In this document: piece after piece, positions 12,892 to 26,283 of the stretch
Layout: every line of letters starts with the position of its first letter
Numbering within the stretch: position 1 is the first letter of the stretch
NCBI GenBank assembly: GCA_963377175.1
Contig: CAUJNA010000193.1
Span: 117,501-181,500 of the forward strand
Reading direction: 5' to 3'
Length of the DNA stretch: 64,000 nt
Source: Effrenium voratum
Lineage: Eukaryota; Sar; Dinophyceae; Suessiales; Symbiodiniaceae
Program-made: the position numbers and the translations under genes
Notes under the pieces: generated by a model
What the model saw: the letters and a program-made list of their open reading frames with translations, nothing else
Told to the model about the DNA's origin: nothing
Database searches by the model: none

Positions 12892-14618
12892 TATAAACCA
12901 GTGGGGAACATGGATCTTCATGATGCTTGTCTGATCTTGCAACTGTTCACGTCGGCTGAGCTTGTACTGCTCGGGCAAAGCACATGTTCATGCAACTGAT
13001 CGTGTTCCATCGTATTTTGGAAGCTAACCATGGCATTTGTGGTTTGGCCATTGGCAGACCCGGAAGCACGCTTTCAAAATGTTTGCTCCAGTTTTCTCCG
13101 CGAGGCGCCAGACTCGGATGGTGAGTTCCCCACCAGCGGGAAAACCCGGGGAGGCGAGGGGCTTTGACGAGCGAGGCGTTGCCTCATGCCCTCAACTGAC
13201 AGATTGGAGTCCTTTAAAGCCACAGAAAGGATCGAATGGTAAACACGCTGCTGTCTTTGGAACCAGAAGGTTCCTTTGAGAGGAAAATGGTCGAGCCTTC
13301 GTTCGTCAGGTTTCATTTTTGTGGGCATCCCCACAATTGCGCTTGTTTTCTTACATCCAAATCGGCCACAGTCTGTTTCCGTCCTGACCTGGATGTTGTA
13401 GTTTTGCAAGTGGCTGCGTCGGTCCACGTTTGTTGTTTGACTTGCATTTCTGAGTGGGGCTCCTTCTTGTGGGGAAAACCCCACAATTGCGGATTTAGCC
13501 CCGGGCCTATGGTTTTCTCTTGGCCCGAGGGCATCTTGACGCAGGTGGCGGCGCCTGGGCGTCTTGCTTGGGCAGCGCCCTTAGGCGCGCTTTCGCGGGG
13601 ACTAGGGGACCACAGGGCTTTGCGCTTTGCCCATCTGCATCCTTGAAACGGGTCCCACAAAGGGCCTCTATTCTTGGACAACCCCCCCACCTCCAGGTAC
13701 GCAGCGTGGTAACCCAGGTGTCAGCTATAAGCTGGTTGGTTGTGGGGGGGTGTAACCCAAACAACTGTACAGAGATCTCTTCTTTGGAGGATTGGGCATG
13801 GTGCAGGCTGTTCAGCCGTTTTCGTCCGCATGCTGTGCATGCTGATTACGTTTGAACTTGTTGAATTGTGGTGAACCGTCGAACCTTTTCTGGCGAGTTG
13901 ACTTGCTAGCTTGGCTAAGCCTGCTTTGCAGACTTTGTCATGTTTGGAGCAGCTTATGGGAAGAGAGAGCAGGTGTTTGGGAGATTGGTCCTCTTCCCGA
14001 AGAAGGCACTTCCGGTGTGTAGCCATGTTCTAGGCAGGTGTTTGTTACTGTCGTTGCTCTTTGCTCTTTGGGGTGCCGGCACGTACGGCAAGAGCGAACA
14101 TCGGAACAGACCCTTCAGGTCCGTGCGTTCCATTTGGGGCAATGCCAGGGGAAGCGGATGATGACAAGCCTGAGAAAGAGGAGGCAGGGAAACGGGCTTC
14201 ACGGAGTAAGATATAAGGCGGTGGTCAGGGGTGTGATATGTCGACCAGTCAGCCCACCAAAGAAGGCCAAAGACTGGCATGGCATCTACAGAAACACACG
14301 GGTCAGTGTTTGTTGGGTACCCATTGTGGGGGTTGCCATTTTGGGGTGCCCTTAAGACACGTGTCAAAAGAGTTGCCCTTAACACACCTGTCCCGTGTTT
14401 GTAGGGTACCCGTGGGGTGGTCATGAAATTCTTGGTAATCGGCTCGGTCCCAAGTTAAGGACACGGGTTCGGGGACCCACTCCCATAAAAACCAGCTCCG
14501 GGACCTCATCTTCTGGAGCTTCCCTAACCTTTGGCCGCAGTCCTGCTCACTATCGCGGCTCCCGCTTCAGCCATGAGAGGCAGGTTTCTGGTCACGGGTG
14601 ATGTTCTTGCTCCTGGCA

Positions 14619-14722
14619 GATGCGGGGGCATTCACTTGCAACGACATTGCGAGCCCAGGCCGCGATGAACTTTTGGCGCAAGAAACCGCGAAACGGCGTG
14701 GCGCGTTTTGCGGCCGCCCATG
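14619..14722 (+). CDS. Candidate host exon, unknown protein
   Basis: After a CTCCTGGCAG acceptor-like sequence the frame reads DAGAFTCNDIASPGRDELL and continues with good third-position G/C to about 14722. It is short, of unknown family and supported only by codon bias and the acceptor. Confidence 0.3.
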
Positions 14723-16738
14723 TTTTTTCTTTGTATACATGTGCATTGGCAGGTGAAGATACTGTTCTGCAGGTTTTGTTGGGAGATGCGGGGCACGCCT
14801 TCTGCCTCTAAAGTGGAGCGGTCTCCTTGACGGAAATCCGGCTGCTGGACTTGTCCACCGCTTTCACTGCAACGCATCCATGTCCAACAGCCCCAAGTTC
14901 CAGTCAGCAGGGGGTGCGGATCTCTGTTTCAGCCGGCTGGTTCAAAGGGGTGTTTCTGCTCAGGAGCCGGAGACGCCGGCCTCCCAGAGAGACAAGTCCG
15001 CCAATGATTGTCACCTACGGGCGACACGGGGCGTTGCCAGAAATAAAGCGTCACCAAGACTAAGCCTCACGTCTCCAAGGAGTGTTAATGTTGACTGTGG
15101 CTCAAATGGCTAGTTTGTGGTTGGAGCACTCCCACCGGTCGGGGGATGAAGGTTCCTCCCATCTTTGGTTTGTGAATCATGGCCGTCTGATTTTCGGTTG
15201 GCAACAACTGCAAAAATCATCACGCACACCCTCGGACACAAATTCCCACGTAAATATGTCCAAGGTACCCAATGGGGGGCCCCGAATTTGAGAAGGTTCT
15301 GATATAAGATCAGATCCAATGTCGGAAGGTGATGGGGTTCTCATCATGTCATGGGAACCCCCAAACTCTTAGGTGGGATTCTCTACCAGCACAGGAAAGG
15401 GGTGTCGCTTTCCCCGTGGCCACTAGGCAAGTAAGCAATGAGCACCTGGATTGATGCATCTCTGGTTGACTTATGAAGGGGGGGTGTCCCATTCTGAGGG
15501 TCCTTGACGTGGGGAAACACCCCCCATCAGTTTGCCTAGATTCATCCAGAATCAACATAGCCGCAGTGAGCCGAGGGGCATTGGGAACCGCAGTGTCACC
15601 GTCAGGCCAGTGATGCTCATAAGCCCTTGCGAGCGCCAATGTTACGGTTGGGCTGGTACTGTAAATGTTGTTGCCAGGAGCTTGGTGCCACATCCAAAAC
15701 ACCTCCATGTCTTCCAGTTAGCTCTACTAAACTGGGATTGCCCCGCACCAGCAATGGATTTGTCAGACAGAACGTGGCTTCAACGTCGTTTCCCCCACGC
15801 TAAGATGGGAGCCAGTATCTGCGGCCATTTTGGAAGGGGCCGTTGAGCACTGACGTTCAGGCCTTGCGCTTGTCCTGCGCCCTGAGGTTGCAAAGCTCAC
15901 CGTCTTGGAAGCGAATGGCCGACGCCCTGGCGCAGATGTGCTTCCGTGTCGCTTGGATTCGACCCGCTAGATCCCGGTGCAGCTTGACAGGCGCCATATT
16001 GGGCAAGATCCAAACCTTGGTCTTTGCAATCCCTTCCCACCTTGTTTTTTTGCTAGATCCTGCCGACATCCTCTCCTCCATCCGCTCCTCTGCAATCCGC
16101 CCCCTCGGGTGAGTTGCCGATCAAAAGCTGGCTTGCCTGTTGCCATCCAGAGAATGCCCACAGTGGGGTCACGCAGAGAATCGCACGTCGCAACAAACCA
16201 AGGCCTCCGCACATTTTTGGTAGTGTGCATGTTGAAGCGTCCTCCATTCTTTGGAAGCTCACTGAAGTCTTTAGCGGACTCAAAGATAAAACACCTGGAG
16301 CACAAAGGGAAATTGTTCGAGCACGGATTGTTGAAGGTTGAGTGCGTTCCACATTTAGGCTTGTAAAGCCTTGAAGCAGTGCTTCGGCTTTACGCTTGGC
16401 AGTGTTCAGAGATCATGAGAGAAACAAGACCGTGCGCCCTTCGGTTGATCCCAGGAAAGATCCCCTGCAAGCCTTCGGGTTTTCGGAGTCAAAGTCGACA
16501 ATGTCATGTGCCCCGACTTCTTTGCAGATCCGTCCGAACTCGGTGTTTCCCCAGATCCGGAAGCCTCAAGGATGGCTTCCTTTGTGGTTTCGCTTCGGCC
16601 AAGGGTTTGCAATGGGAAACACGCGGTTGGTTGGGTCTTGGTCGACATGGACCGCCAAAATGGCTGGGGTTTCCTTCACTTTCCCGTTGAACCAAGCTGA
16701 AACAGGGTACTCCAAAAGAAGACAGTCTCCCCCTTATT

Positions 16739-16884
16739 TCAGTTGGATTTGATTCGTGCCATTTGCAGCTTCGCCCTCAGGAGCGGACGGTCACGCAGTA
16801 CGTATCCCGGCGCAGCGTGACCTCGCAGTGCGCTGAGTGAGGGTGGCGGTTCCAACAGTTCGACTAGATCCTTGTCCCGGGCCC
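16739..16884 (-). CDS. Candidate terminal host exon (minus strand)
   Basis: On the minus strand a pyrimidine-rich CTCTTTCCAG acceptor is followed by an open frame beginning GARDKDLVELLEPPPSLSAL. It continues with charged, helix-forming residues to a TGA at 16739-16741. It would be the last exon of a minus-strand gene. No family is recognised, and no upstream exon could be linked with confidence. Confidence 0.4.
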
Positions 16885-19800
16885 CTGGAAAGAGCAAACA
16901 GAGGCTGTTCAAACAACAGCCGTAACATGTTTGAGCAAGGGGTTGCCCAGCCCTGGTTTCAACCCGGGTGCTCAGTTTGGCCCATGTCACATGCGGTTTG
17001 CAGGATCTCGGGCGAGCTTTCCTGCCACAGCTTCCCGTGGTTTGGGCACGCGAACCATACGGGCCTTGAACACAGGCGTTCCTTGCGCAGCTGAACTCTC
17101 CATTTTCTGTTTCCGATGGGCAAAATGTTGGGCGAGGGCCTGGAGTTGGAGTTGTGCCGTGTCAGCTTAGCAGGCTGCTTGCTTCATTTCAGCTTCCAAG
17201 ATGGGGTGTCCAAAAATAGGGGACCCTTCATTGGACCCCTTATGGTGCTCAAACGAACACCACGAAAAGCCGCCCCGTTTCGGGGACGGGCATTTTTGAA
17301 GCTCGTGGGTTCTCAAGTTCCAAGCACTGTCATCAACAGCTCCGAGTGGGAAGGCCTGCTAGCCTTTCTGGTGTTGTTTCTCAAAGGCAAAGGGAAGCCA
17401 CGCTGTTCTGGGAGTACCCCCCTTTCGAGACATTCCCATTTCCTCCAAAAGGAAACCAAGAAGAGATGGGCGATTGTTGTTGTTTTTCTTTCCAGAACTA
17501 TGTTGACACGCCGTTCAAAGGCATTCCGAGCTGGCCATAGGCCCTTTGTGTGGAAGGCGATGCGAATCGAGGTCCGACTACGAGGAGGTATGTCAGCGCT
17601 ATGAGGGGCACCGGCCTCAGCGCTTGGACGGATAGGTTCCTTCAATGCAGTGCGCCTTACGATTTGGAAACACCAGGCTTTTCCGTACCTATTCAAAGAC
17701 CACGCCCAGAAGAACTTAGCAATGGCCAGGGCAAGGGTTGCTCTGAGTTTCTCAAGACCGCTACCCACATGGAAGGATAGAGAATTGGCATGGATTGCGG
17801 GTGTATGTGCACGTGCACGTTTGTGCTCACGTGCAAGTGCTTCGATCAGTTGGCAATACTTGTGCAAGCGACAATGCGCTAGGTTCAGACAGCTAATGTG
17901 TTTATTATGACTTTTGTCCAGCGGGTGACATTGCAATCAAGCAGTGTGCAGTTGTGGGTGGGTCCTCATTAGCATCACCTTTGCTGTACGTGTAACACGT
18001 AACGTTGCGCACAATGATCGAAGCAATGTCAGGCACATGAACGAGCTCAAGGTGCTGTGCGAGACTGTGGGGCGACAAACGCAGGGATGCCTTGATGGGG
18101 CTCAAGAGCGATGGGTCAGCGACAGGTCTTGGCTGCCTCTTTACATATAGTAAAGGACCCACGGTGCTTAATTGTTCGGCTCTACGCAAGGAGCCCGTCT
18201 TTTTGTGATGGTTCACGAAGCAAGGATGAGGCGCCATGACTTTCCCAATCCCGCGGATCGATCTGTTGCCCCCCTGTCATTGCATCACATCGGTTCAAAG
18301 GCTGATACTGGGAGGTCTGAACTGGGCAAGTGAGACTTGGCGTGAGGGTATTTCTTTGATATCGCTGTCTATCCTCGCGTTTGATCCCCTTGAAATCATG
18401 GCCTTGGCCATGTACGGCCAATAAGGCACCGGCTGGTTTTTTGAGTGCCCAGTGACTCAGTGGTCAGCTTTTGCTCTATGGTGGTTCATCCATCGACTCT
18501 GTTGCAAGCCCTCCGGAAACCAAAAAGCGCCCACGTTTCCGCGCTTCGGCTTGGCCTGTAATTGCCTTGCAACGGGAAAGATGCTTCTGGAAACGGCTTT
18601 TATGATTGAGCTCGGTTCTGGATCGAGTCTCATGCAGTTTGTTTGTCTTTTTCAGTGCTCCTTTCAGTCTTCCACGGCGCGGAGCTGCAAAGTGGTGCGC
18701 AGCTTCTTTTTTCACAGAGATTCTCATACATGTTCATGTATCCAAGCCTGGGATGGCGCCACTTCCCGAGATGCAGGGGATAAGCCAAACCACTTACTGC
18801 AAACAGGATTGTGATAGTGCCGCAGTTTTTGGAGCTTCCTGGTGGGCAGGGTCAGAATCAAGCACGGCAGAGTTGGGACCTACACCAACATCCATGGCGC
18901 ATTGTAAGTGTAGTTGCGTTGGATGAGCATGTTGCCTGCGGATAAGAGCGACGGACAGACCGAGTGGTACGGGTCTGGGCAGAACTGGGGAGCGCGTTTC
19001 GCCTCGAGGACCACGCCGGAGCGCAGCCACACCTCACGCCCGGCTGCCTGAGGGAAAGGTGTTTCTGCAGAATTTGGGCGGGAGCAAAGGAGTCCACGCT
19101 TGGACCTTCATATAGCTTACAGCGTTTGGCATATGTTTGTTTGCCAGAATCTGCTTGAGAGTCGAGGGACCTCAACAGCGTGCTTGATATAGTGAGTTCA
19201 GTATTGCCGATGTTGCCTTTGCACGTTGTCATGCCTCAGTCTTGTGACTTGGGAGGTAGCGTGTGTGGGCACTGTTGCAGGACTCGCCGGACGCAACAAG
19301 CTTGCCGCCTGCGCCCAGCAACACTGTGCGGCTTGCAGGGACGAAGACCGGGGAACTGTTATTTGGCCATGGGTCAAAACCCCGTACCCCCAGTGAACAT
19401 CTCAATCCCAACTAAAATAGACTAAAATGGGTGGTGCACCTACCCCAAAATGGTATCCAAAACGGTTTTGACCCACAGCCATTTCTCAGAATGACAATGA
19501 GCAGGCCAAGCCAGGTTTCTTTTGCGCGCTTGCGAGATTGGCTGCTGGGAGCTGAGGCGGTCTGAACTTCAGAGACCTGCAAGACGAGAAGGCGCACATG
19601 GGCAATTCTCACGTCAGACGGATCTAAGGCGGGTCATCCAACAGTTGCCAAAGATTGGCCGTTTTGGAAGTCCCAGACCTTGGTGCAGGGCGTTACCAGA
19701 GTTTGGCAGTTGGCCACGCACATCCCTTGGCGATCCCTTGGGGATTGGGGCCTCGTTGCGACCATGTTCAGGAGTTTAAACTCTGGTTGGACAGCTGGGG

Positions 19801-20176
19801 TTGTGTTCCTCTGCATGTGGGTCCCGAGTTTTCCTTCCAACAGACTATGTCCGATTGCTTGTGAAAAGGGGTGCGAGCCGCATGCTGCTTCTTCGCTCTT
19901 CTTGGTTTTCGAACCCCAAGGTTCGTTGCAAGCGCAGGATCCACCATTCCTGGTCGCAAGGTGGATCTGAGCCACCGTTCAGGTTGGTTCAGCAAGCGTG
20001 TTGCCGTGCGTGTTGCGGGGCCCGACAGTTGTAGAGGCCTTGGACGCATATGGGAAGGTGCGTGGGCGAGTCGTGGCAAATCTCTCGTTCTTGCGAGAAT
20101 CTCCACATGCCCCAGATGGTGATCTGAGCAACTCCGCTTCGCGCGCAAGCCCAAACTAAATGCCGCTCAAGTGGGC

Positions 20177-20463
20177 TCATTCATTCCTGTTGCGCACGCT
20201 GCTGACGGACGAACGCCCTGCTTGTTTGATGCTCTTGCGAAGCAGCAGGTTCTCCCAGCCAGCAATAGCTTCCCCTGAAGGATAGAAGCGCTGCTGGGGT
20301 CCGCTGGGAAAGCCTCTTGAAGCACTCGAAGGCTCGGCAGTCTGAAGCCCAGCTATTCGCTGCAGGACTTCCGCGACTTTGTGGAGTTGAGGGATCCCCT
20401 GCTGGCGGGGCGCGCTGGGGCCTCGGATGACCAACAGCGCATGATTTTTGGCCGCCCTTGTGC
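20177..20463 (-). CDS. Candidate host exon(s), unknown protein (minus strand)
   Basis: A minus-strand open frame contains IPQLHKVAEVLQRIAGLQTA and GEAIAGWENLLLRKSIKQAG, both plausible amphipathic helices, ending at a stop at 20177. No family is recognised. Frames on the other strand are of poorer composition. Borders are uncertain. Confidence 0.33.
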
Positions 20464-21311
20464 ATGGCTTTGAAACAAGACTCGCGGTGCGGGGTTCGTC
20501 CTCCGACGCAAGTTCAGCAGTTGTGGAGCGCCATTGCGCCCAGTTTTCAGTCAGTTTACTGGTGAAGTATAGTGCCAATCTGGCATGGTGACGACGGGTC
20601 AGGGCCTCCGGTGGTCCCACTCCCTTCAACAACCATAGGAAACCAATGCGTGCTGTGCCTGGAGCTCGCCGAACGCTTGGAAGGCAGCTTTGGACAGGAC
20701 ATTTTTGAGGCAGGTTTTGGCAGAGGTTGTAGGTTCCTTAGGTTCCTTAGGTTGATCTTCACTGGCAATGGGTTTTTTGTTCCTCATCCGTTTTCACGCG
20801 CGGCACGTTTTTTTGGAAGGTAAGTTGCGCGGACAGGGCCCACAAAGCACCCTTTAAGCGCCTCCAGGCGTTGGACACTTGGGGGAGTTTCACTTCAAAC
20901 CACCAAAGGCTGGCCCTGGGCAGATGCCGGGTGCGCAGTTCAGCACTCCCTGTTTGGAGGGCCCTTTTGGGTGGAAACAGCATGGAATGCGGGTGGAGAA
21001 CACTGAAAACAGGATTTGAGGAGGGAAAGGCAGACCAAAGTGCTTGACTCGAGCCACAACTGCAAGTCTTGCCCCTGCGAGAAGACCAACCCCAAAGCCC
21101 AGAAAAGGCCCCATTCTTTTCCTTTGGAGCTACAGGTCAGTGCTTCTGAAATACTGCAAGGACCAAATTGCACACTTGCTATCCGTGAAAACGCTGCCCT
21201 TGAGCAGGCCTTCAGGACGAAAATCATCACTGCCTTGTTTGCCTGCTTCACCTTTGGTCAGCAGTCAATGTCAAGGTGTCTCAATTGGACCAGAGGCCGT
21301 CGCTGTTGCAG

Positions 21312-21455
21312 TGGTCCGCAAGTCTCTGCGTACTATCGGCCGGGACCGCCGTGCTCCCGAGGCGGCTCGGCAGCGGAGTTGCAGTCCTCCTCAGGCGCGC
21401 TGTGGGGGAAGGAATCCTTTGGGATGAGCTCCGCAGTTTGGGCTGTGAAGTTGTG
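21312..21455 (+). CDS. Candidate host exon, unknown protein
   Basis: A GCTGTTGCAG acceptor precedes a frame reading WSASLCVLSAGTAVLPRRLG and then VLLRRAVGEGILWDELRSLG. It ends near a GTGAAG donor-like site at about 21450. Third positions are mostly G/C. Function is unknown. Confidence 0.42.
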
Positions 21456-24400
21456 AAGTGCGTTTCTTTGGGGTGAGATGGAAAGTTAACTCTTGGTAGT
21501 TCCAGGCCTTCTTCCAAAACACATGGTTCGTGGCACATAATTTTGTCCTGTCGATGTTGGGTAGGCTTGGTGTTGCCAGTCTGGCGATGAGGGGATGAGC
21601 CCTTCCAGTGGCTATACGCTCGCAGGCAGGCGCGCAAGCGCATACGCACGCACGCGGAAATCCATCAACTCAACAGCCACATGTCATGCGAAGCTACAAC
21701 ATCCCAAAACAGACATCACCCACGTGTAACGCTTAAAACTACTCTCCGTCATTCACCTGGGCAAATTTGTCCACCACAACGGCTCAGCAGATTCAACAAG
21801 GACAACTAACTGCGTTGCCACGCAAAATGGAAATCCGGTGTCTGGTCAAGGCAACTTCCTGGTTGCTGTTAAAGGGCAGCGTGCGTGCATATGTGTCTGT
21901 GTGTGTGTTCATTCCGATGCGGCTTCTCAAGTTAGCGTTGCTCACTTGTCAAACCATCGCAACATATGTCATTTACATGATTGTACATGTGGCAGAGACT
22001 TACATCCTCTTGGTTGCCCGTGCTGTTATAGAGCATTTTATGCTTGTTTGATCAATCAGGGAGTTTTGGCATGTTCCACATCAGCCTGCATTTCCACGCA
22101 CGTTCCAAATGCCGAGTATCTTTGGACAGGGTTCGGGTCAGGTTGTGCTGGATTGGCTCCACCTAGCCTCTCGAAAAATCATCCGAGGACAGATGCGGCG
22201 CATCATTGTGTTTGGTTGTGCAAGCTTTATGCAGTAAAATGTTCAGGTTGGGGGCCCGTGTTCATCTGAAGTCTAGACTGCCCTCGAAAGCCTTCTGGCA
22301 ACCGCACCTGTTTTAAGGTATCCTACACGAGTGCCGAGCATGTTGTTGCTTCCCCAATTCATCATGACCCCATGCGGGCAGTTTGCCTTGGGAAGCAATG
22401 GGAAAGGTGCGAATCACCTCTGTGGCATGGTGTGGCAGCCGGGGCTTCCAGAAATCGAATGTATCTGGACCATTTCAGCTCTTCATGTGCTGCGTGTGTT
22501 TCTGCGTCCTCCCAGCATGTATTACTTTGGGAACAGGCTGTTGGGGTCATGATGTGGAAAATTGGGGTTTGGGGGTCACATCCTGTGACACGAAGGAATT
22601 CCCTTCAGAGGGATAAAGTAGTCAAAGGGAAGGAAATCAATCCCACTTTGGTATCACAGAAAGGGGGCCATTTTCTGCAATCAGCAGGCTTGATTGCGAG
22701 TGCCAAACATCTGTGTGTGTGTGTGTGTTTTGTGCAGAACCCCTTTGGGGCCGGTGTTCAAGGAAAAATTGTACAGGACGAGCCCTCTAATATGGCTCCT
22801 GACAAGGAGTCCCTTCAATAGGAAATCGATCTGTTGGTGGGCGGAACTAGTTAACAACTTGAACGAATCAGGCAACCCGCAAGCCTTTGCAAGTCTCGGC
22901 TTCAACAGAACCACCCTTGCTTCAGCACCTTACTTTGAGGTGTGCGAAAGGTGGGCAACTTGTCTCTTAAATCCCAGAAGTTCCTACATCAGGTTACATC
23001 TCAGAGATTGATAGTGGAGAAAGGGATAGAATGGGATGTAACCAGAGGACGGGTAAGGAATAGCTCTTCTATAGACAGTTCTCCCGTCATCACGGTTACA
23101 CGGTTGTATCCATGTCCTTGTCACCTATCCTCACTCTATCACTTTCCCTTTACTCGTCACTTCATTCCCCGAGCGAAGAGAGGATGGAACGAGTTCAGAT
23201 GATTCCCTGTACACCATCCGTCTATTCCAGAGGCTATGTGTGTGGGTTAACGGGAAACAGGAAGGACAAGAGACAGCACATGAATGAAGATGTGGGAGAT
23301 CCTAAAGCCATTCCTTGTCTAATTCTTATCAATCATTCTTGACTTGGCCTGGTCAGGCCAGCCAGCCACGCAGTGTGCGAGTCAGGCCGTCCCGCGACAG
23401 CGGTGCGTATTTTGTGTTTTTGCCGTGGTTGAATCAGATGAGCCTCCTTGCCTAGACCTCTTGCGGTTGAGAACTCAAGCGAAGTTTGCACCAGCCCTAA
23501 ATCAATCCTGTGGAAGTATCAGCCGAGAAGGCCGACCAAGTCTTCCAATGAGCAAAAGAACCAACTCCATTGAGAGTTGTCCATTCCAGGAGGATTATGA
23601 TTTCTGTGCCTCTTCAACAAACACCCTGTTCCGATTGTTGACCTACATGCACTCATGTTGCAAGGAGAAGACACGTCTGAGTCCAAAGCCATGGCATGGT
23701 TGATTTGAGTTTTAGATGTTCGAGCTGAGGCCAAGACAACAAGGTCAGGTCTGAGAAGACCAAACGAAGCAGTGTATTCACAAAGCTGATAACCAACAAG
23801 TGCCAAACAGCTGGTCATCACAGGCAACAGGACAAACGCTGACTTCATTCATGGGGAAGAGATGTAGTTGTAGGTGTTGCATTGGCTTTTGACATGCGGG
23901 AGGCTCTTGCGCAACCTGCCTTGAAGTATGCACTTGTCGACTTTTGCATGCCTGGAAGCTGCTGTCACTGAAAGTTGCCCAATCGGTCGTTTGATCCAAG
24001 CTGCCCCCTTTTTATGCTGAGCCTTTGTGATGTGGTAGTGATCGATGAGCTGAAGATGAGAACAGGAGGTAATCATACATATGTACGTCCACGCACATTT
24101 GCGTATATTATTTCGGACCAGCTTGCCCCAACTTGCACCGAGTGCCACGAAACGTTGCTCACATGTTTCCTGTGTGTTTCTGTAAACCACTTCGGAACTC
24201 GCGGCAACACGTCTTCTTTTTTTTGTTGGCCAAAATGAGGAGGAGGAGGCCTGTGTAAGTGTGTACTCCCAGTCCCGTGAGCACAGTCGAGGCCAGCTTC
24301 TGTTCACATCCCTGATGGAACATCCGAAGGAGAGCGGAGGAGGAGGAACTGGAAGCTGAAGGTTTCAACCATGTTTCGCGTGCGCGACGGCGCGCGCTGG

Positions 24401-24460
24401 ACCTGCCAGGTCAGATAGAAGTGACAAGAGCCGAGAGGAGCGGCAAGGCGAGGGCCGGGT
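21456..24460. other. Host DNA without a supported gene
   Basis: Contains a short GT microsatellite near 22711-22728. The stretch 22990-23340 has a different texture (GGGATAGAATGGGATG, CCTATCCTCACTCTATC and similar) that could be an old mobile element. No terminal repeats or coding frame were found to prove it. Confidence 0.45.
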
Positions 24461-24817
24461 TTGAGTAAAGAAGCGAGACTGGAAGCAGCACGGAGCTCCA
24501 CTCCAAAGACTGGGAAGAAGGGCCACGTGCGAAGATACACTTTGCCGCTGGCGGTTGACAGGGTCCACTGGCTGCAAGCAAAGCTTCGGAAGCGTGTTGC
24601 AGAATTGGTTGGTGGAGATGTGTTGTTGAATCTTCGAACCTATGGGTCGTTGAGCAAGGGAGATTTGGCAGAGACTCGTTTGCGACGGAGCAAAAAAAAC
24701 ACAGTGACCCAGTCGATGTTTCGAAGCCGTCAGAATTTCAGGGGCGTCATGCTATGTCCTCCAGCCTGTTGGTTTGCCCATGATATTACCCGCCAAGTGG
24801 CAAATGTATGCGTTTAG
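24461..24817 (+). CDS. Open frame, unknown protein (118 aa)
   Basis: A continuous basic frame with a central helical part (HWLQAKLRKRVAELVGGDVL) and a more irregular C-terminus. Length and composition are better than the surrounding noise. No family is recognised, and no splice sites or conserved motif confirm it. Confidence 0.28.
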   Translation: MSKEARLEAARSSTPKTGKKGHVRRYTLPLAVDRVHWLQAKLRKRVAELVGGDVLLNLRTYGSLSKGDLAETRLRRSKKNTVTQSMFRSRQNFRGVMLCPPACWFAHDITRQVANVCV

Positions 24818-25500
24818 CCATTTGGGATGCAACCATGAAGATATTTCAGGGCGCACTCATAGTCGACTCAGCTGCACCATTGATGTCAATGCTTGTTGAG
24901 CGGGTTCTTGGAAGGTCTAAGGCCTGTCAAATCTTGGGTTGTGTTCACTGTCTGATCTGAACATGGATTGGACCGTGTTCCTAGTGTATTCAAGCCAAGG
25001 GATAGCCCCACCTTAGTGTTTCCTGTGGCTTCCAAGAATCTGCGCCGCAGGTCGCTCGCCCAAGGTGGACAAGGCGACCTGCCAGTGTATGACCCATGGT
25101 TCTGGGTTGTGCAACCCCGCGAAGCCTACCGCAAGCCTATCATTCGGAGATTTGGGCATAAACCCTCATTCTGTGGCTACGTGCTTTCCTGGAAGGACAT
25201 GCCAAAGAGGAAGCAGTAGCTGATCATGCGCGTGTGTCTGGAACAAGTGGCTGATAATGTGCAAAACACATACACAGCTGCAATCCGAGCATGCAAGTTA
25301 CAACGCATGACATGACCAGTGCAAGTATGACTATCTAAAATCCAATATCAATATCACTTTCAGTATGAAAACACAACAAACAGTATCTAATTATATGTAT
25401 ACATATGTAGAGTCCGCTGGCGTCAGCCAGGTGCCGGGCATTTTCTCACATTTTGCCTCCACGAGTGGCGAGCCATGGGCGGACCCGTGCGTTCCGCGCG

Positions 25501-25876
25501 ATGGACCGGCGCCCGGACTACTACGCGGTGCTGGGCCTCGGAGAAGGCGGGCTGGGCGCGTTTCTCGAGAAAAACGGTGAGTGACGGTTGGTATGGTACC
25601 AGCTAAAGGGGGGTCCACGATTTTGAGACACTCCATTTTAGCCAGCCAAACAAAGGGAACCAAACCCTGCAGAATGCAGAAGGGCCCCTCGAGTCCTTAC
25701 GCGCTCCAGTCTCTTTAGGGTGCCAAAATGGGATTGCTTGCAAACACCTGGCTGTTAGTTGACGTCAGAGCATCAACTAGTCAAAGGGCACAGCCTGAAG
25801 TGGGAAGTCCGGGCAAGGCGCCAGCTTTGGCGAGATCAAGGCCGCCTACAAGCGCCAGGCATTGAAGGCGCACCCG
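25501..25876 (+). CDS. J-domain (DnaJ/Hsp40) protein, first two exons
   Basis: Exon 1 (25501-25546) encodes MDRRPDYYAVLGLGEG. Removal of 25547-25817, an intron with a GC donor and AG acceptor, joins it in frame to ASFGEIKAAYKRQALKAHP (25818-25876). Together these match the N-terminal J-domain pattern: DYYxxLGL, then helix II with AYKRxALxxHP. J-domains stimulate Hsp70 ATPase activity. The catalytic Asp of the HPD tripeptide should start the next exon, which I could not place. GC donors are common in dinoflagellate genes. The ATG is chosen because the J-domain starts five residues later, as in many DnaJ-domain proteins. Confidence 0.7.
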
Positions 25877-26283
25877 GCGCCTGGGATTCTTAGGGTGTGG
25901 CCAGGAACCCAACGTGGCGGTTTGAGCTGGACGCGCGTAAGCATGCCTTCCTTGGGCTATCTCGGGCTTGGACTAGAGTCGCCCTGGTGACTTTGGTGAC
26001 TTTGGTGGCGTGGGAATCGGGGCATTGGCGGGGTTGCTCAGAGGCGTTTTGCAAGTGGTCCAACCCTTACGCGCCGGATCTCGATCGCCTTTTTGGATGA
26101 GAAATAGGAGACTGAGCCTTAGCTTCTGAGGGCTATGAGCCCAACGCGTTGGCAGTGTCTGATGATTCTCTGAAAACGCCCTCAGAGGCCGAGGAGAAGA
26201 CGAATTTCCTCGCGCGGCAGGGCCTGAGGAGCCTCCGCAGAGCTACGGACCGCCGGCAATGAAGGAGAAGCTTCCGAAAAGAG

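Larger units (their letters stand above)
12496..20176. other. Host DNA, mostly without supported genes
   Basis: This 7.7 kb holds one telomere-like motif and two exon candidates listed separately. The rest shows only short unsupported frames. Small direct repeats occur, such as the GTGTTTGTxGGGTACCC unit near 14307 and 14395 and CCCCACAATTGCG near 13330 and 13480. Confidence 0.45.

Noticed and set aside
16654..16665. A 12-base match to the reverse complement of the spliced leader core (GCCAAAATGGCT)
   Set aside because: The match stops at 12 bases on both sides, so it is compatible with chance.
22985..23340. Possible small transposon of different texture
   Set aside because: No terminal inverted repeats, target duplication or coding frame could be shown.
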